DNA of 62,380 bases from Rufibacter ruber (GTDB taxonomy: Bacteria > Bacteroidota > Bacteroidia > Cytophagales > Hymenobacteraceae). The position numbers and the translations under genes were made by a program. The stretch spans positions 1 through 62,380 of the forward strand of contig NZ_LRMM01000028.1 of assembly GCF_001647275.1 (NCBI RefSeq), written 5' to 3'. The notes below the pieces were generated by a model that saw only the letters and a program-made list of their open reading frames with translations, had not been told where the DNA came from and ran no database searches. Of this stretch, positions 8,691 through 16,887 are shown piece after piece. How positions within the stretch are numbered: the stretch's first letter is position 1; each line of letters opens with the position of its first letter.

Positions 8691-8729
8691 ACAGCTGCGG
8701 CCAGCCTTTGAAAGGCTGGCCGCAGCTGT
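8691..8729 (-). terminator. Long perfect hairpin after the 3D-domain gene
   Basis: A 19-bp perfect stem (ACAGCTGCGGCCAGCCTTT and its complement) is centred at 8710, flanked by TTTACA on the right and TTTCTTTAG on the minus-strand exit side. It lies 29 nt past the stop of the gene at 8758. Confidence 0.75.
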
Positions 8730-8757
8730 TTTACACGTTGCAGCAGACGTTTACCGC

Positions 8758-9243
8758 CTACAGTTTAATTAATTTTACGTCTTCCCAATAGCCCATGATT
8801 TTATCATGGGGGCCTACCAGAATATCTACCCGGTTCTTGATGCGCCGGTGCATGGCGTCACGCACTACGTAGACACCGTCTAACTTGGGGGAAATCCCTT
8901 TTACCAGCACAGAGTCTCCGTACTCAATTTCACCGCCCCAACGGGCCAGCAGGTTTCTGGACAAGGCCAGCCAACGGTGCTTGCGCGGATTCCGCTCATT
9001 GATTCTGGAGCCGTCTGCGGTGATGAAGGGCGTATCATCTGTCTGTTCCTCTTCCGGGTAGTACACAGAAGCGTCTACCGTTATGTGCTCTGGTTCAGCA
9101 GGCGTTACAGGTTGGGGAGACCAGACAGGCAGGGTACTTACGTTTACCGGCTTTGCTGGAGCTGGCGTGGTGGACCCTGAGATTTCTTTTAAGAATGGAA
9201 AAATGATAAGAAGAATAAGTCCATATGTTTGGTTCTTGACCAT
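8758..9243 (-). CDS. Secreted 3D-domain (double-psi beta-barrel) protein
   Basis: The 161-residue product has an N-terminal hydrophobic segment (signal or anchor) and a proline-rich linker to about residue 50. A 3D domain follows, the fold shared with MltA lytic transglycosylases and resuscitation-factor-like proteins. Visible motifs are TVDASVYYP, ITADGSRIN, HRWLALSRNLL, YGDSVLVKG and DGVYVVRDAMHRRIKNRVDI, with the characteristic aspartates. A role in peptidoglycan modification is inferred from the family only. The gene stands alone with its own strong terminator. Confidence 0.82.
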   Translation of the reverse strand: MVKNQTYGLILLIIFPFLKEISGSTTPAPAKPVNVSTLPVWSPQPVTPAEPEHITVDASVYYPEEEQTDDTPFITADGSRINERNPRKHRWLALSRNLLARWGGEIEYGDSVLVKGISPKLDGVYVVRDAMHRRIKNRVDILVGPHDKIMGYWEDVKLIKL

Positions 9244-9585
9244 GCTTTCGTTGTTGGTGGAACATCGGTTTAGCTAGTGGTCTTTAACGGTGGCTAAAAA
9301 AAAGGGTTATTTTTCTTGGAAATGTTACAAATAACACGTATGACTTGCAGGCAGTTTCTATGGCATGCGCTCTTGTTTTCCCCTGTTTTAGCAAAAACAG
9401 CCCAAAAACAGCGGCAAGGGTAGCTTAAACACGAAACTTAATTAGATGCAAATAGGTGAGAAATGGGTGAGCAGCCAGCCCTAAGAAGCATTTGTACCTG
9501 ATACTACACCTCACCACCCGGGCCTTTCTGTACGTTCTTTCAAAGAAAGCAGAGCAGCTGAACGTGCCCCCAAAGCAGAATTGTT
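9244..9585. other. Gene-free spacer with a degenerate family A repeat
   Basis: Apart from a partial repeat at 9372-9412 (CCCTGTTTTAGCAAAAACAG then CCCAAAAACAG) I see no reading frame, hairpin or regulatory motif that I can support. Confidence 0.5.
9372..9412. repeat. Degenerate family A repeat
   Basis: The right arm AAAAACAGCCCAAAAACAG is clear and the left arm is scrambled (CTTGTTTTCCCCTGTTTTAG). Confidence 0.5.
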
Positions 9586-10104
9586 TTAAAGTCTGATCTT
9601 CAGGCCATACTTATTTTTCAACGTTAACAGGGCTTCAGCGTTCCCTTTGGCATCTTCCACCGGATGATGCGTGTGGTCTGTTTTTCTAAGGTGCTTAAAC
9701 GTCTTGAATGTGTCTTTTACAAGCCCTTTATACAGGCTGCCTAAATTCTGGGAGCTGAACCCAAACGGGTTGCTGCCGGTAAAATGGTGGAAGTACCAGC
9801 AAATGAACATCCAGTCAAAGCCGTTGTTGTCACTGATAAATATGGGTCTGTCAGTGGTGTTTTCTTTGATCCAGCGGGCAAACCTGGCCATTACTGCAGC
9901 AGGGTCTTCAAAGGCCAGGGTTTCCTCCCGGCTATGGCCTGCAACCGCTAAGGCTTGGGGAATAAATTTTTCTGATATGGGTTTCAACTTTCCGTAAAAG
10001 GTTTTCCCCAGACCCTCCTCTACTACCACCGCCCCAAAGGAAACCATAGAATAATCACCCGGAATGGGACCGTCGCTTTCAATATCTACCATTATGTAAG
10101 TCAT
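9586..10104 (-). CDS. DEDD-family 3'-5' exonuclease (DnaQ-like)
   Basis: The 172-residue product is a stand-alone RNase T/DnaQ-superfamily exonuclease. It begins MVDIESDGP (Asp7, Glu9; Exo I). A second acidic motif is SDNNGFDW (Asp92 region; Exo II). Exo III is THHPVEDAKGNAEA near the C-terminus, with His/Asp spacing of the DEDDh type. Whether it acts on RNA or DNA cannot be told; the closest general family is the small 3'-5' exoribonuclease-like group. The gene is isolated, about 100 nt from the next gene on the same strand. Confidence 0.85.
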   Translation of the reverse strand: MTYIMVDIESDGPIPGDYSMVSFGAVVVEEGLGKTFYGKLKPISEKFIPQALAVAGHSREETLAFEDPAAVMARFARWIKENTTDRPIFISDNNGFDWMFICWYFHHFTGSNPFGFSSQNLGSLYKGLVKDTFKTFKHLRKTDHTHHPVEDAKGNAEALLTLKNKYGLKIRL

Positions 10105-10202
10105 ACCTTTATTCTCTATTAATAGTGTACCCTCCCCCTTTACCCACCTGTTCTAAAGGTGTCTTATACATTGCAGATGCACCAATTTCTGATAACAGAA
10201 AG

Positions 10203-10706
10203 TCACTTCGCCTGAAATTCAGAGATAAGCAGCGTATTAAAGAGCCCGTTGCTGGAGTGCTCATTGAGGAACAGCCCATAGAGAAGCACCAGTTTTTTTG
10301 GTTTCACCTCTTTTCTGAATGACTTTTCCAGCTGTTTCTGCATAGGTGCCCAAAACTTAGTCTCCCCAACCTGAAACAAGTATTCATGCACAACATTCTG
10401 ACCTAAGGCATCTGGTTCACCGCCAGAGAGCTTGAATACATTTTTCATAGACCCTAGCACCTTTGGGTCTACAGGTCTGGACTCTCCCAGAAAGATGGCC
10501 ATAAACCTGTATTTATCATGCCTGATGTAATAGCTGCTCTCACCAGCTGTGCGGTCAATGCTGTCTGCATACTGTTGCTCCAGCTTCAAGACCTCTGGCA
10601 GATGGACCAGGCGGTAGTTTTTGTCCCAGGCCTCCCATCCAGACTGAGCCGCCCCATCTGGTATAAAGGCAAGGAAGAAGACGAAGGCTATCAAGAGAGT
10701 TTTCAT
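10203..10706 (-). CDS. Uncharacterised secreted protein
   Basis: The 167-residue product has a clear signal peptide (MKTLLIAFVFFLAFIPDGAAQ) and no transmembrane segment after it. The mature part is mixed alpha/beta with many charged residues; I recognise no domain. It ends LISEFQAK. It shares its strand with the M28 peptidase upstream (10776), separated by 69 nt without a hairpin, so co-transcription is possible. Confidence 0.75.
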   Translation of the reverse strand: MKTLLIAFVFFLAFIPDGAAQSGWEAWDKNYRLVHLPEVLKLEQQYADSIDRTAGESSYYIRHDKYRFMAIFLGESRPVDPKVLGSMKNVFKLSGGEPDALGQNVVHEYLFQVGETKFWAPMQKQLEKSFRKEVKPKKLVLLYGLFLNEHSSNGLFNTLLISEFQAK

Positions 10707-10775
10707 AGGGGGTTTGGATGCGTTACGCCTTTTTCAACCTGTACGTCTTTTTCTGGTTCCGCAGACTGGAACCTG

Positions 10776-11705
10776 CTACTCCGGCAACTTCTCATCCAGC
10801 ACCTGCACCGCCTTTAAGATCACCTCCACCGCTTTCAGGTAAAAGTTTTGGTGAATGTTTTGGAACTCATCACTCTCTTTGTGGTAATGCGGATGGTCTT
10901 CTACCCCGAAATAAAGGAACGGGATCTGCGCCTGGTGAAAACTGCCATGGTCTGACTGCAGGGTCCAGTCATCATGGCCCTGCTCAGGGCGGTCATGCCC
11001 GAAGCTCAGCCTAAACTGCTCCGGCAACTTCACCTGCTCCACCAGTTGCCTGATCCAGGGATAGTGGTAGGTACCGGAGGCGTACAGCTCATTCTTGTCT
11101 GAAATGCTCACCATGTCCAGGTTCACGTTGAGCAGGATGTCTTCTTTGGGGAAAGGCAAATTAGAGACAAAAGCTTTAGAGCCCACCAGTCCCTGCTCCT
11201 CGGCGTCAAAGGCAACAAACACCAGGGTGTGTTTAGGCTTTTCTTTTTTAAAATGCTCGGCGAGGGCCAGAATGGCCCCAATCCCGGAGGCATCATCATC
11301 GGCCCCGTTGTAAATTTGTCCGTTACGGGTTCCCACATGGTCATAATGGGCGGTGACCACTATCTTTTTTGGCGAAGATCCGGTCCTCACCCCTACCAGG
11401 TTCACCCCTGGCACGGTTGCACTGCTTCCGCGGGGCGAAAATGTGAAGGCATGCTGGTACTGCCCCCCCACCGGCTGAAGCCCCACCTGCTGAAAGCGTT
11501 TCAGGAGGTATTGCTGCGCCTTGGCATGGCCGGGGGTGTTGGGCAAGCGCCCCTCCATGGAGTCAGCCGCCAAAATCTCTACATCTTTCAGCACCTGGGG
11601 CACCGGGGCGGGCTGGTAAGAGCTTTGGGCGCAGGAGCCAAGGCAGAGGCTGCAAACGGCCACCAATGCGGCAAGAGAACGAGGGAGGGCAACTGTTTTC
11701 TTCAT
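10776..11705 (-). CDS. M28-family metallopeptidase, lipoprotein (short form)
   Basis: A secreted zinc peptidase. From the ATG at 11705 (MKKTVALPRS) the protein has 309 residues, with a lipobox LCLGSC. The catalytic motifs are in order: VTAHYDHVG, NGADDDASG, DAEEQGLVGS, NVNLDMVS and a C-terminal LQSDHGSFHQ histidine. The frame continues upstream to 11813, but that part is encoded by a family A repeat and has no signal features, so it is rejected. It lacks the PA-like insert of the M28 protein at 1552-3264. Substrate unknown. Confidence 0.9.
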   Translation of the reverse strand: MKKTVALPRSLAALVAVCSLCLGSCAQSSYQPAPVPQVLKDVEILAADSMEGRLPNTPGHAKAQQYLLKRFQQVGLQPVGGQYQHAFTFSPRGSSATVPGVNLVGVRTGSSPKKIVVTAHYDHVGTRNGQIYNGADDDASGIGAILALAEHFKKEKPKHTLVFVAFDAEEQGLVGSKAFVSNLPFPKEDILLNVNLDMVSISDKNELYASGTYHYPWIRQLVEQVKLPEQFRLSFGHDRPEQGHDDWTLQSDHGSFHQAQIPFLYFGVEDHPHYHKESDEFQNIHQNFYLKAVEVILKAVQVLDEKLPE

Positions 11706-11757
11706 GAGGAAAAGATACAGCAAAAATATGAAACTCAGACAGCTGACGCCCCAATTC

Positions 11758-11796
11758 CTGTTTTTGCCTGTTTTCAGAAAAACAGGCCAAAAAGGC
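11758..11796. repeat. Family A hairpin repeat
   Basis: CCTGTTTTTGCCTGTTTTC pairs with GAAAAACAGGCCAAAAAGG. It lies between ccoI (stop 11855) and the M28 start at 11705. Confidence 0.85.
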
Positions 11797-11854
11797 AAAG
11801 GCGGAGTTCTCATGACAAGAACCCCGGCCCCACTGTTAACGCTACTTTTCTATT

Positions 11855-14254
11855 TTAAAGCCTTGCTTTCTTAGCGGCCAGCTTCACGCTCAGCACCGCA
11901 AAAGAAATCACACTCAGCGTACTCACCGGCATGAGAATGGCAGACACAATAGGCGTAAACTCACCCATCACGGCCATGGTCAGGCCAATAATATTGTAGA
12001 TAAACGACACCCCGAAGGCGGCCAATATCAGCCGAAGACTGGTCTGGGAGAATTTAATAAAATGGGCCAACCTGGGTAGCTGCTTCGCGTCCAGAATACC
12101 GTCACAGGACGGGGAGAAGCCGGTCACGTTATCTGTCAGGGCCAGCCCCACATCGCTCTGGCGCAGGGCCCCGGCATCGTTCAGGCCGTCGCCCACCATG
12201 ATGGGGGAATGGCCCTGGGCTTTGAGGGCATTGATGTACTCCAGCTTCTGCATGGGGCTCTGGTTGAACCGCATCTGGGCCTGCGGCCCGAAAAGCTGGC
12301 GCAGGCGTGGCTCCTCGCTGTCATTGTCGCCGGAGAGCACGGCCAGCTTTTTGGTTTTACCCAGCTCCTGAATCAGCTCCTGCAGGCCTTTGCGGTACAC
12401 ATTCTGGAAGGTGAAGTAGCCGCGCACTTCCTCATCAAAGGAGATGAACACGCGGGTCTGCTTGTTGTCATGGGCCTCTTTGAAGTCGGCCCCAACCCAG
12501 ACGGCAGACCCCACCTCCACCAGCGTGTCACCCACGGTGCCTTGCAGCCCGGCCCCTGGTTTCTCCAGGAAATTCAAAACCGGTTGCGGTTTGCCTTGCA
12601 GTTGGGCGTACAGGCGCTGGCTTAACGGGTGGGTAGAATGTTTCAGAACACTGCGCACCAGCTGCTCTTCCTGCGCAGAAAGCGCATGCCCCACAAAGGT
12701 AATCTCGGCAGAGCTGGGTTCGGTCAAGGTGCCGGTTTTGTCAAAGACCACCACATCGGCTTTAGCCAACGCTTCTACCACGCCGCTGTTCTTGAGGTAA
12801 AACTTGTGCTTGCCGAAGATGCGGAGCGTAGCGCCCAGCGTGAACGGCGTGGCCAATGACAAGGCACAAGGGCAGGCAATCACCAGCACTGAGGTAAAGG
12901 CTTTGATGGCCATATCAGTATCACGCGGCACCCAGTACACCAATGAAGCGGCGGCAATGAGGAGCGTCACAATCAGGAACGGCTTGCCCACCGCGTTGGC
13001 ATAGTTCTCCAGGGTCTGCTTCTCTTCTTTCTTGAAGTTCACGTGGTTCCAGAGTTGGGTCAGGTAGCCCTGTGACACTTCTTTCACTACTTCCAGCTCA
13101 ATGCCTTCGCCCAGTTGGCGGCCCCCGGCGTAAATCACCTCCCCGGCCACCCGCGCCACCGGCACAGATTCACCGGTCACAAAACTGTAGTCAATGTTGG
13201 CGGTGCCGCGCAACAAGATAGAATCGGCGGGAATGAGCTCGTGGTTGCGCACCAGAATACGCTGGCCTTTTTTGAGTTCTTTCACTGAAGTAGGGATTTC
13301 CTCGCCGTTCTTGAGCACCGTCACCGAGATTGGGAAGTACGAGGTGTACTCCCGGTCAAACGCCAGCGAGTCATACGTGCGGCGCTGCACCAGCTTGCCA
13401 ATGAGCATGAAGAACACCAAGCCCGTGAACGAATCCAGGAAACCAGGGCCCTTGCCCGTGGCAATGTCATAGATGCTCACGCTGAACAATGAGAGCAACC
13501 CAATAGCGATGGGCAGGTCCAGATTAATCATGCGCTGCTGCAAACCCTGCCACGCAGAGGTAAAGAAGCCGCGCGCGCTGTACAGAAACACCGGCAACGA
13601 CAACAGCACGTTCAACCACCCGAAGAACCGCCCGAAGTGGTGCTGCAGCCCCCCAAAATATTCAGGGAAACTCAACAGCATCACGTTGCCAAAACAGAAG
13701 CCCGCCAGACCTAGTCTATAGTAAATAGAGCGGTCTTTCTTGGGGGCGGGGCCTTCCATGTCGGCGAGGGTAATCTGGGGCTCGTAGCCAATGTGGGCCA
13801 TGAGTTCCACCACCTGCGCCAGCGTGGTCACCTGGTGCTCAAACGTAACGGCAGCCTCCTTTTTGAGGAAATTCACGTGCACATCGGTCACGCCGGGGTT
13901 GAGCCGGTTCAGGTTCTCCAGGAGCCAGATACACGAGCTGCAGTGCATCTGCGGAATATGGAACGTAATTTTGCTGATGCTGTCGTTCTGGAAGTCCAGC
14001 AGTTGCTGCTGCACCTTGGCATCATTCAAATATTTAAACCGCGCCGAGGCAATGGGGTCTTTCACCGAAATGCCGGGGCGGTCGTCTAAAGTATAATAGG
14101 TACAAAGGTCGTTTTCAGCGAGTAATTCATAGACTACTTTGCAGCCTTCGCAGCAGAACTCCTTCTCATCAAAGTGAATGGGGGTGCTGGTGCATGCATC
14201 GCCGCAATGGTAGCAGGTGTGTACGTCAGTCTCTGGATGTGCGGTCTGGAGCAT
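11855..14254 (-). CDS. ccoI: CcoI/FixI-type copper-translocating P1B ATPase
   Basis: A copper-exporting P-type ATPase of the kind needed to metallate cbb3-type cytochrome oxidase. The 799-residue product starts with a cysteine-rich domain (C14, C17, C21 and CCEGC at 34-38). A heavy-metal-associated domain with MHCSSC (Cys105/Cys108) follows. The membrane ATPase core has TGES (360-363), the transport motif CPC (461-463), DKTGT (505-509) and GDGLNDAGAL. The extra N-terminal cysteine domain and the CPC site are typical of CcoI/FixI rather than CopA. No ccoNOP, ccoG or ccoS gene is present nearby, so the link to cytochrome oxidase is by family only. Confidence 0.88.
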   Translation of the reverse strand: MLQTAHPETDVHTCYHCGDACTSTPIHFDEKEFCCEGCKVVYELLAENDLCTYYTLDDRPGISVKDPIASARFKYLNDAKVQQQLLDFQNDSISKITFHIPQMHCSSCIWLLENLNRLNPGVTDVHVNFLKKEAAVTFEHQVTTLAQVVELMAHIGYEPQITLADMEGPAPKKDRSIYYRLGLAGFCFGNVMLLSFPEYFGGLQHHFGRFFGWLNVLLSLPVFLYSARGFFTSAWQGLQQRMINLDLPIAIGLLSLFSVSIYDIATGKGPGFLDSFTGLVFFMLIGKLVQRRTYDSLAFDREYTSYFPISVTVLKNGEEIPTSVKELKKGQRILVRNHELIPADSILLRGTANIDYSFVTGESVPVARVAGEVIYAGGRQLGEGIELEVVKEVSQGYLTQLWNHVNFKKEEKQTLENYANAVGKPFLIVTLLIAAASLVYWVPRDTDMAIKAFTSVLVIACPCALSLATPFTLGATLRIFGKHKFYLKNSGVVEALAKADVVVFDKTGTLTEPSSAEITFVGHALSAQEEQLVRSVLKHSTHPLSQRLYAQLQGKPQPVLNFLEKPGAGLQGTVGDTLVEVGSAVWVGADFKEAHDNKQTRVFISFDEEVRGYFTFQNVYRKGLQELIQELGKTKKLAVLSGDNDSEEPRLRQLFGPQAQMRFNQSPMQKLEYINALKAQGHSPIMVGDGLNDAGALRQSDVGLALTDNVTGFSPSCDGILDAKQLPRLAHFIKFSQTSLRLILAAFGVSFIYNIIGLTMAVMGEFTPIVSAILMPVSTLSVISFAVLSVKLAAKKARL

Positions 14255-14398
14255 AACTTCTCTTTTAATTCCAATACAAAATTACCTTCCGGCCCCGCCG
14301 AAAAACATGACAAACATCACCCCGTTTCATGACGCTCCTCATGCGCACCGCCCCCCGGAACGCAGATATTTGTACTGCAAATGGCAGCACGCATAGTC

Positions 14399-14536
14399 CT
14401 GAGTCTTGAGTTCTGAGTCATGAGTTTTAGAAGTATGTTTCAGAACAGAAAGAAGGAGGCTGTTTTTAGCCTGTTTTCACGAAAACAGGCCGAAAACGGA
14501 AAGTGCTGTCACGCAAACTCAGAACTCAAGACTCAG
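14399..14536. repeat. 138-bp inverted-repeat unit enclosing a family A hairpin
   Basis: Perfect 20-bp arms (CTGAGTCTTGAGTTCTGAGT at 14399-14418 and its complement at 14517-14536) flank a family A copy. The arms consist of short GAGT/CTCA-like units, so they may be simple-sequence derived. No coding sequence is inside. It lies in the spacer between ccoI and the gene at 14548. Confidence 0.75.
14460..14499. repeat. Family A hairpin repeat
   Basis: CTGTTTTTAGCCTGTTTTC pairs with GAAAACAGGCCGAAAACGG, nested at the centre of the 20-bp inverted repeat. Confidence 0.85.
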
Positions 14537-14547
14537 AACTTAACACC

Positions 14548-15042
14548 ATGAAGCGCTCCCATACCCTCACGTTTGTCACCGCCGCCGCCCTCTTTGTCTG
14601 GGCGGGCATGATTGTGGGTATTTCCTTTATTGAAGCCCCCATTAAATTCACCGCCCCCGGCATCACCTTGCCCTTGGGTCTGGGCATTGGCCGGCTGGTG
14701 TTTGGGGTGATGAACAAGGTGGAGATTGCCCTTTGCGCGGTGGCCATTCTGGGGTTGCTTTTCAACCATGCCACCAAAAAGGAATGGACACTGGTGAGCT
14801 GTTTCACCGCCATCCTGCTCTTGCAGACCTTCTGGCTACTGCCGGCCCTGGATGTGCGCGCCCTGGCTATTATTAACGGGAACAACCCGGGCAGCAGCAA
14901 CCTCCATTTCATGTATGTGGCGCTGGAGTTTCTCAAGTTTGGAGGGCTGCTGTACACGGCGGGCGTGGTGCACAAGAGTACAATTCTGGAGAAACACCAG
15001 GAGCGCCTTCGCCTCCATCAACTACAGGAACTGGTTTCTTAA
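14548..15042 (+). CDS. Small four-helix integral membrane protein
   Basis: The 164-residue product has four predicted membrane segments, around residues 5-30, 45-70, 75-100 and 125-145. The first ends in FIEAPIKF, a motif seen in small DUF4149/TMEM205-like membrane proteins, but I would not assign the family firmly. The ATG at 14548 (MKRSHTL) is preferred over a frame opening at 14503 in repeat sequence. It is followed 18 nt later by the cupin gene in the same direction, suggesting an operon. Function unknown. Confidence 0.75.
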   Translation: MKRSHTLTFVTAAALFVWAGMIVGISFIEAPIKFTAPGITLPLGLGIGRLVFGVMNKVEIALCAVAILGLLFNHATKKEWTLVSCFTAILLLQTFWLLPALDVRALAIINGNNPGSSNLHFMYVALEFLKFGGLLYTAGVVHKSTILEKHQERLRLHQLQELVS

Positions 15043-15060
15043 CTTCTTAGCCCTACCTCT

Positions 15061-15570
15061 ATGAGAACCGCTACCCAAACGTTAGAAGAGATCACCTGGC
15101 TCACCTCCAATATCCAGAGTAACTACCCAGAGCTGTACCAGTACCTGGAGGAGAACCCGCTCACGCTTCCGCCGCAGCCCAACGCCCCCGTTGACCGCTA
15201 TGAAGACTACCTGGAGAGCCTCAAAAGCCTGCTCAGAAACCATATTACCACGCATAAAATGCAGAAACATATTTTACCTGATCTGGCCGGTACGCTGGAG
15301 TATTCAGCAGACCGCTTCCAAAGCAAGATTCTCTCTGACCAGGACGGGCAAAAAATCATTCTCTTTGCGTTTGCCAAAGGCCAGGGCCTGAAAAGCCACA
15401 CCACGCCCAAAGACGCGCTCCTGATCATGCTGGAAGGCGAATGTTCCTTTGAGTTTCCGGAGGAGGAGAGGGCGCAGACCCTGAAAACCGGTCAAATCAT
15501 ACAGATACCCGCCCATGTGCCGCATGCCGTACACGCGCTCACCAATTTTAAGATGGCCTTGATTAAATAA
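15061..15570 (+). CDS. Cupin-fold protein with N-terminal helical region
   Basis: The 169-residue product has an N-terminal helical part of about 65 residues. A single cupin barrel follows, with LFAFAKGQGLKSHTTPKDAL, MLEGECSF, TGQIIQIPAHVPHAVHA. The histidines in KSHTTP and HVPHAVHA could form the metal site. It starts 18 nt after the membrane-protein gene and is probably co-transcribed. A strong family A hairpin with extended arms follows the stop codon. Substrate unknown; the family includes small-molecule sensors and enzymes. Confidence 0.8.
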   Translation: MRTATQTLEEITWLTSNIQSNYPELYQYLEENPLTLPPQPNAPVDRYEDYLESLKSLLRNHITTHKMQKHILPDLAGTLEYSADRFQSKILSDQDGQKIILFAFAKGQGLKSHTTPKDALLIMLEGECSFEFPEEERAQTLKTGQIIQIPAHVPHAVHALTNFKMALIK

Positions 15571-15596
15571 GGCTTCGCCGGAAGGCACTGTTCTTT

Positions 15597-15660
15597 AAGG
15601 AGGACGGGAAGCGTTTTTAGCCTGTTTTGGGGGAAACAGCGCAAAAACAGCTTCCCTCCT
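15597..15660. terminator. Family A hairpin with extended stem after the cupin gene
   Basis: The core A repeat at 15611-15651 (GCGTTTTTAGCCTG / CAGCGCAAAAACAGC) is lengthened by GGAGGACGGGAAG on the left pairing with CTTCCCTCCTCC on the right. The resulting stem is among the longest in the window and lies 27 nt beyond the stop codon, supporting a terminator role. Confidence 0.7.
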
Positions 15661-15803
15661 CCTTACTTTTTTTCAGCCCAGTCATTCTGCCTAAACCCAT
15701 CAGGGTAAATACTTAATTATCAACACGTCACCAACCTCCTTTTACCGGTTGCGTTAGCGGGAGTGGGTACTTTTCTGCCCGCTTTCCCTTACGTTATGCT
15801 GAG

Positions 15804-16760
15804 ATGAAAAAAGGTCTGAAGATTACCCTGTTGGCCCTGCTGGTTTTGGTGGTGGCGGTAGGTTTGGTGTTTGCCCTCACCCCTACCCGCAAGCTGGTCC
15901 GGTACTTCGGCCCAGACATTGACTACCTGCGCATCACCAACGTGCAGATAGACCAACAGACTGCCACTATGAATATGGTGACCCAGGTGAAGCCTTCTCT
16001 CCTCTCTGGGTTAGTAGACAGCGTAGCCTATGATTTTAAACTGTACGGCACCAGCATCGCCAAAGGCAAGAAGGTATTTTCTAAAGCTGAACAGGACGGC
16101 GATATACAACAACTCAAGCTGCCCGTGACCATGAACCACAACGTAACCCGGGAACTGGTGCGGCGGCAGGTGCGGGAAGGCGGAAAAGTGCGCGCGCACA
16201 TTATTGCGTTTATAGACATGCGCCTGTTTGGTCGGCAGCAGCTGGATTTTGACCAAGACCTGGACATGATACTCCCCGCGCTACCGGGGCAGGAGCTGGT
16301 AGATGTGAAAATCACTGATTTTGGGCTGGACAACATGGGCATGCTCATGACCATGCTCATTGACAACCCCAACCACTTTGACTTTTATGTGCGGCGCTAT
16401 GACATCAAGATGAAACTGAAAGACTTCGCGTTTACCTCTGGCAAGCTCAAGAAGGTGTACCTGGTCAAGGCGCAGAGCAAAACCCCGGTGCAGGTAGAAG
16501 CCACTTCAGACATCAGGAGCCCTCTAAAAACTACTTTCAAAGCCGTGTTCGGGGACAAGGACTGGCCGTACCACATGGTGTTGCACTCAGTGCTGGAGCC
16601 TAAAAGTGACGTGGTGGGCACCATTGAGATGGACGGGGAAAAAACGGGTTCTATCAACATTGTTGAACAGCTCAAGAAAATCAAAGAGACCAACAAGGCG
16701 CAGAAGAAAGCAGAGAAAGCGCAGAAGAAACGGGAGAAGGAAAAGGAAGCGCGTGCGTGA
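15804..16760 (+). CDS. LEA14-like/Late-embryogenesis-abundant-type anchored protein
   Basis: The 318-residue product has an N-terminal hydrophobic anchor (ITLLALLVLVVAVGLVFAL). A long beta-rich region follows, with two LEA14/WHy-like units (DYLRITNVQIDQQTATMNMV at ~44; LVDVKITDFGLDNMGMLMTM at ~165, then DNPNHFDFYVRRYDIKMKL). A lysine/glutamate-rich coiled tail ends in EKEKEARA. LEA type 2 domains in bacteria are periplasmic and linked to stress; the exact role is unknown. A family A hairpin starts 4 nt after the stop codon. Confidence 0.7.
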   Translation: MKKGLKITLLALLVLVVAVGLVFALTPTRKLVRYFGPDIDYLRITNVQIDQQTATMNMVTQVKPSLLSGLVDSVAYDFKLYGTSIAKGKKVFSKAEQDGDIQQLKLPVTMNHNVTRELVRRQVREGGKVRAHIIAFIDMRLFGRQQLDFDQDLDMILPALPGQELVDVKITDFGLDNMGMLMTMLIDNPNHFDFYVRRYDIKMKLKDFAFTSGKLKKVYLVKAQSKTPVQVEATSDIRSPLKTTFKAVFGDKDWPYHMVLHSVLEPKSDVVGTIEMDGEKTGSINIVEQLKKIKETNKAQKKAEKAQKKREKEKEARA

Positions 16761-16763
16761 TTT

Positions 16764-16803
16764 CTGTTTTCGGCCTGTTTTTGGGAAATCAGGCCGAAAA
16801 CAG
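16764..16803. repeat. Family A hairpin repeat
   Basis: CTGTTTTCGGCCTGTTTTTG pairs with AAATCAGGCCGAAAACAGG. It begins 4 nt past the stop codon of the LEA-like gene. Confidence 0.85.
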
Positions 16804-16887
16804 GAATGTATTTTTTTCCTGCCTGAACTTCTACTGGAGATAACGTGCAAAAGTGTATTTTGCCTTATTATTTCTATGTAAAATTTC

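Noticed and set aside
11706-11813. Upstream extension of the second M28 peptidase
   Set aside because: It is encoded by a family A repeat and would place 36 residues before a normal lipoprotein signal; the ATG at 11705 fits far better.
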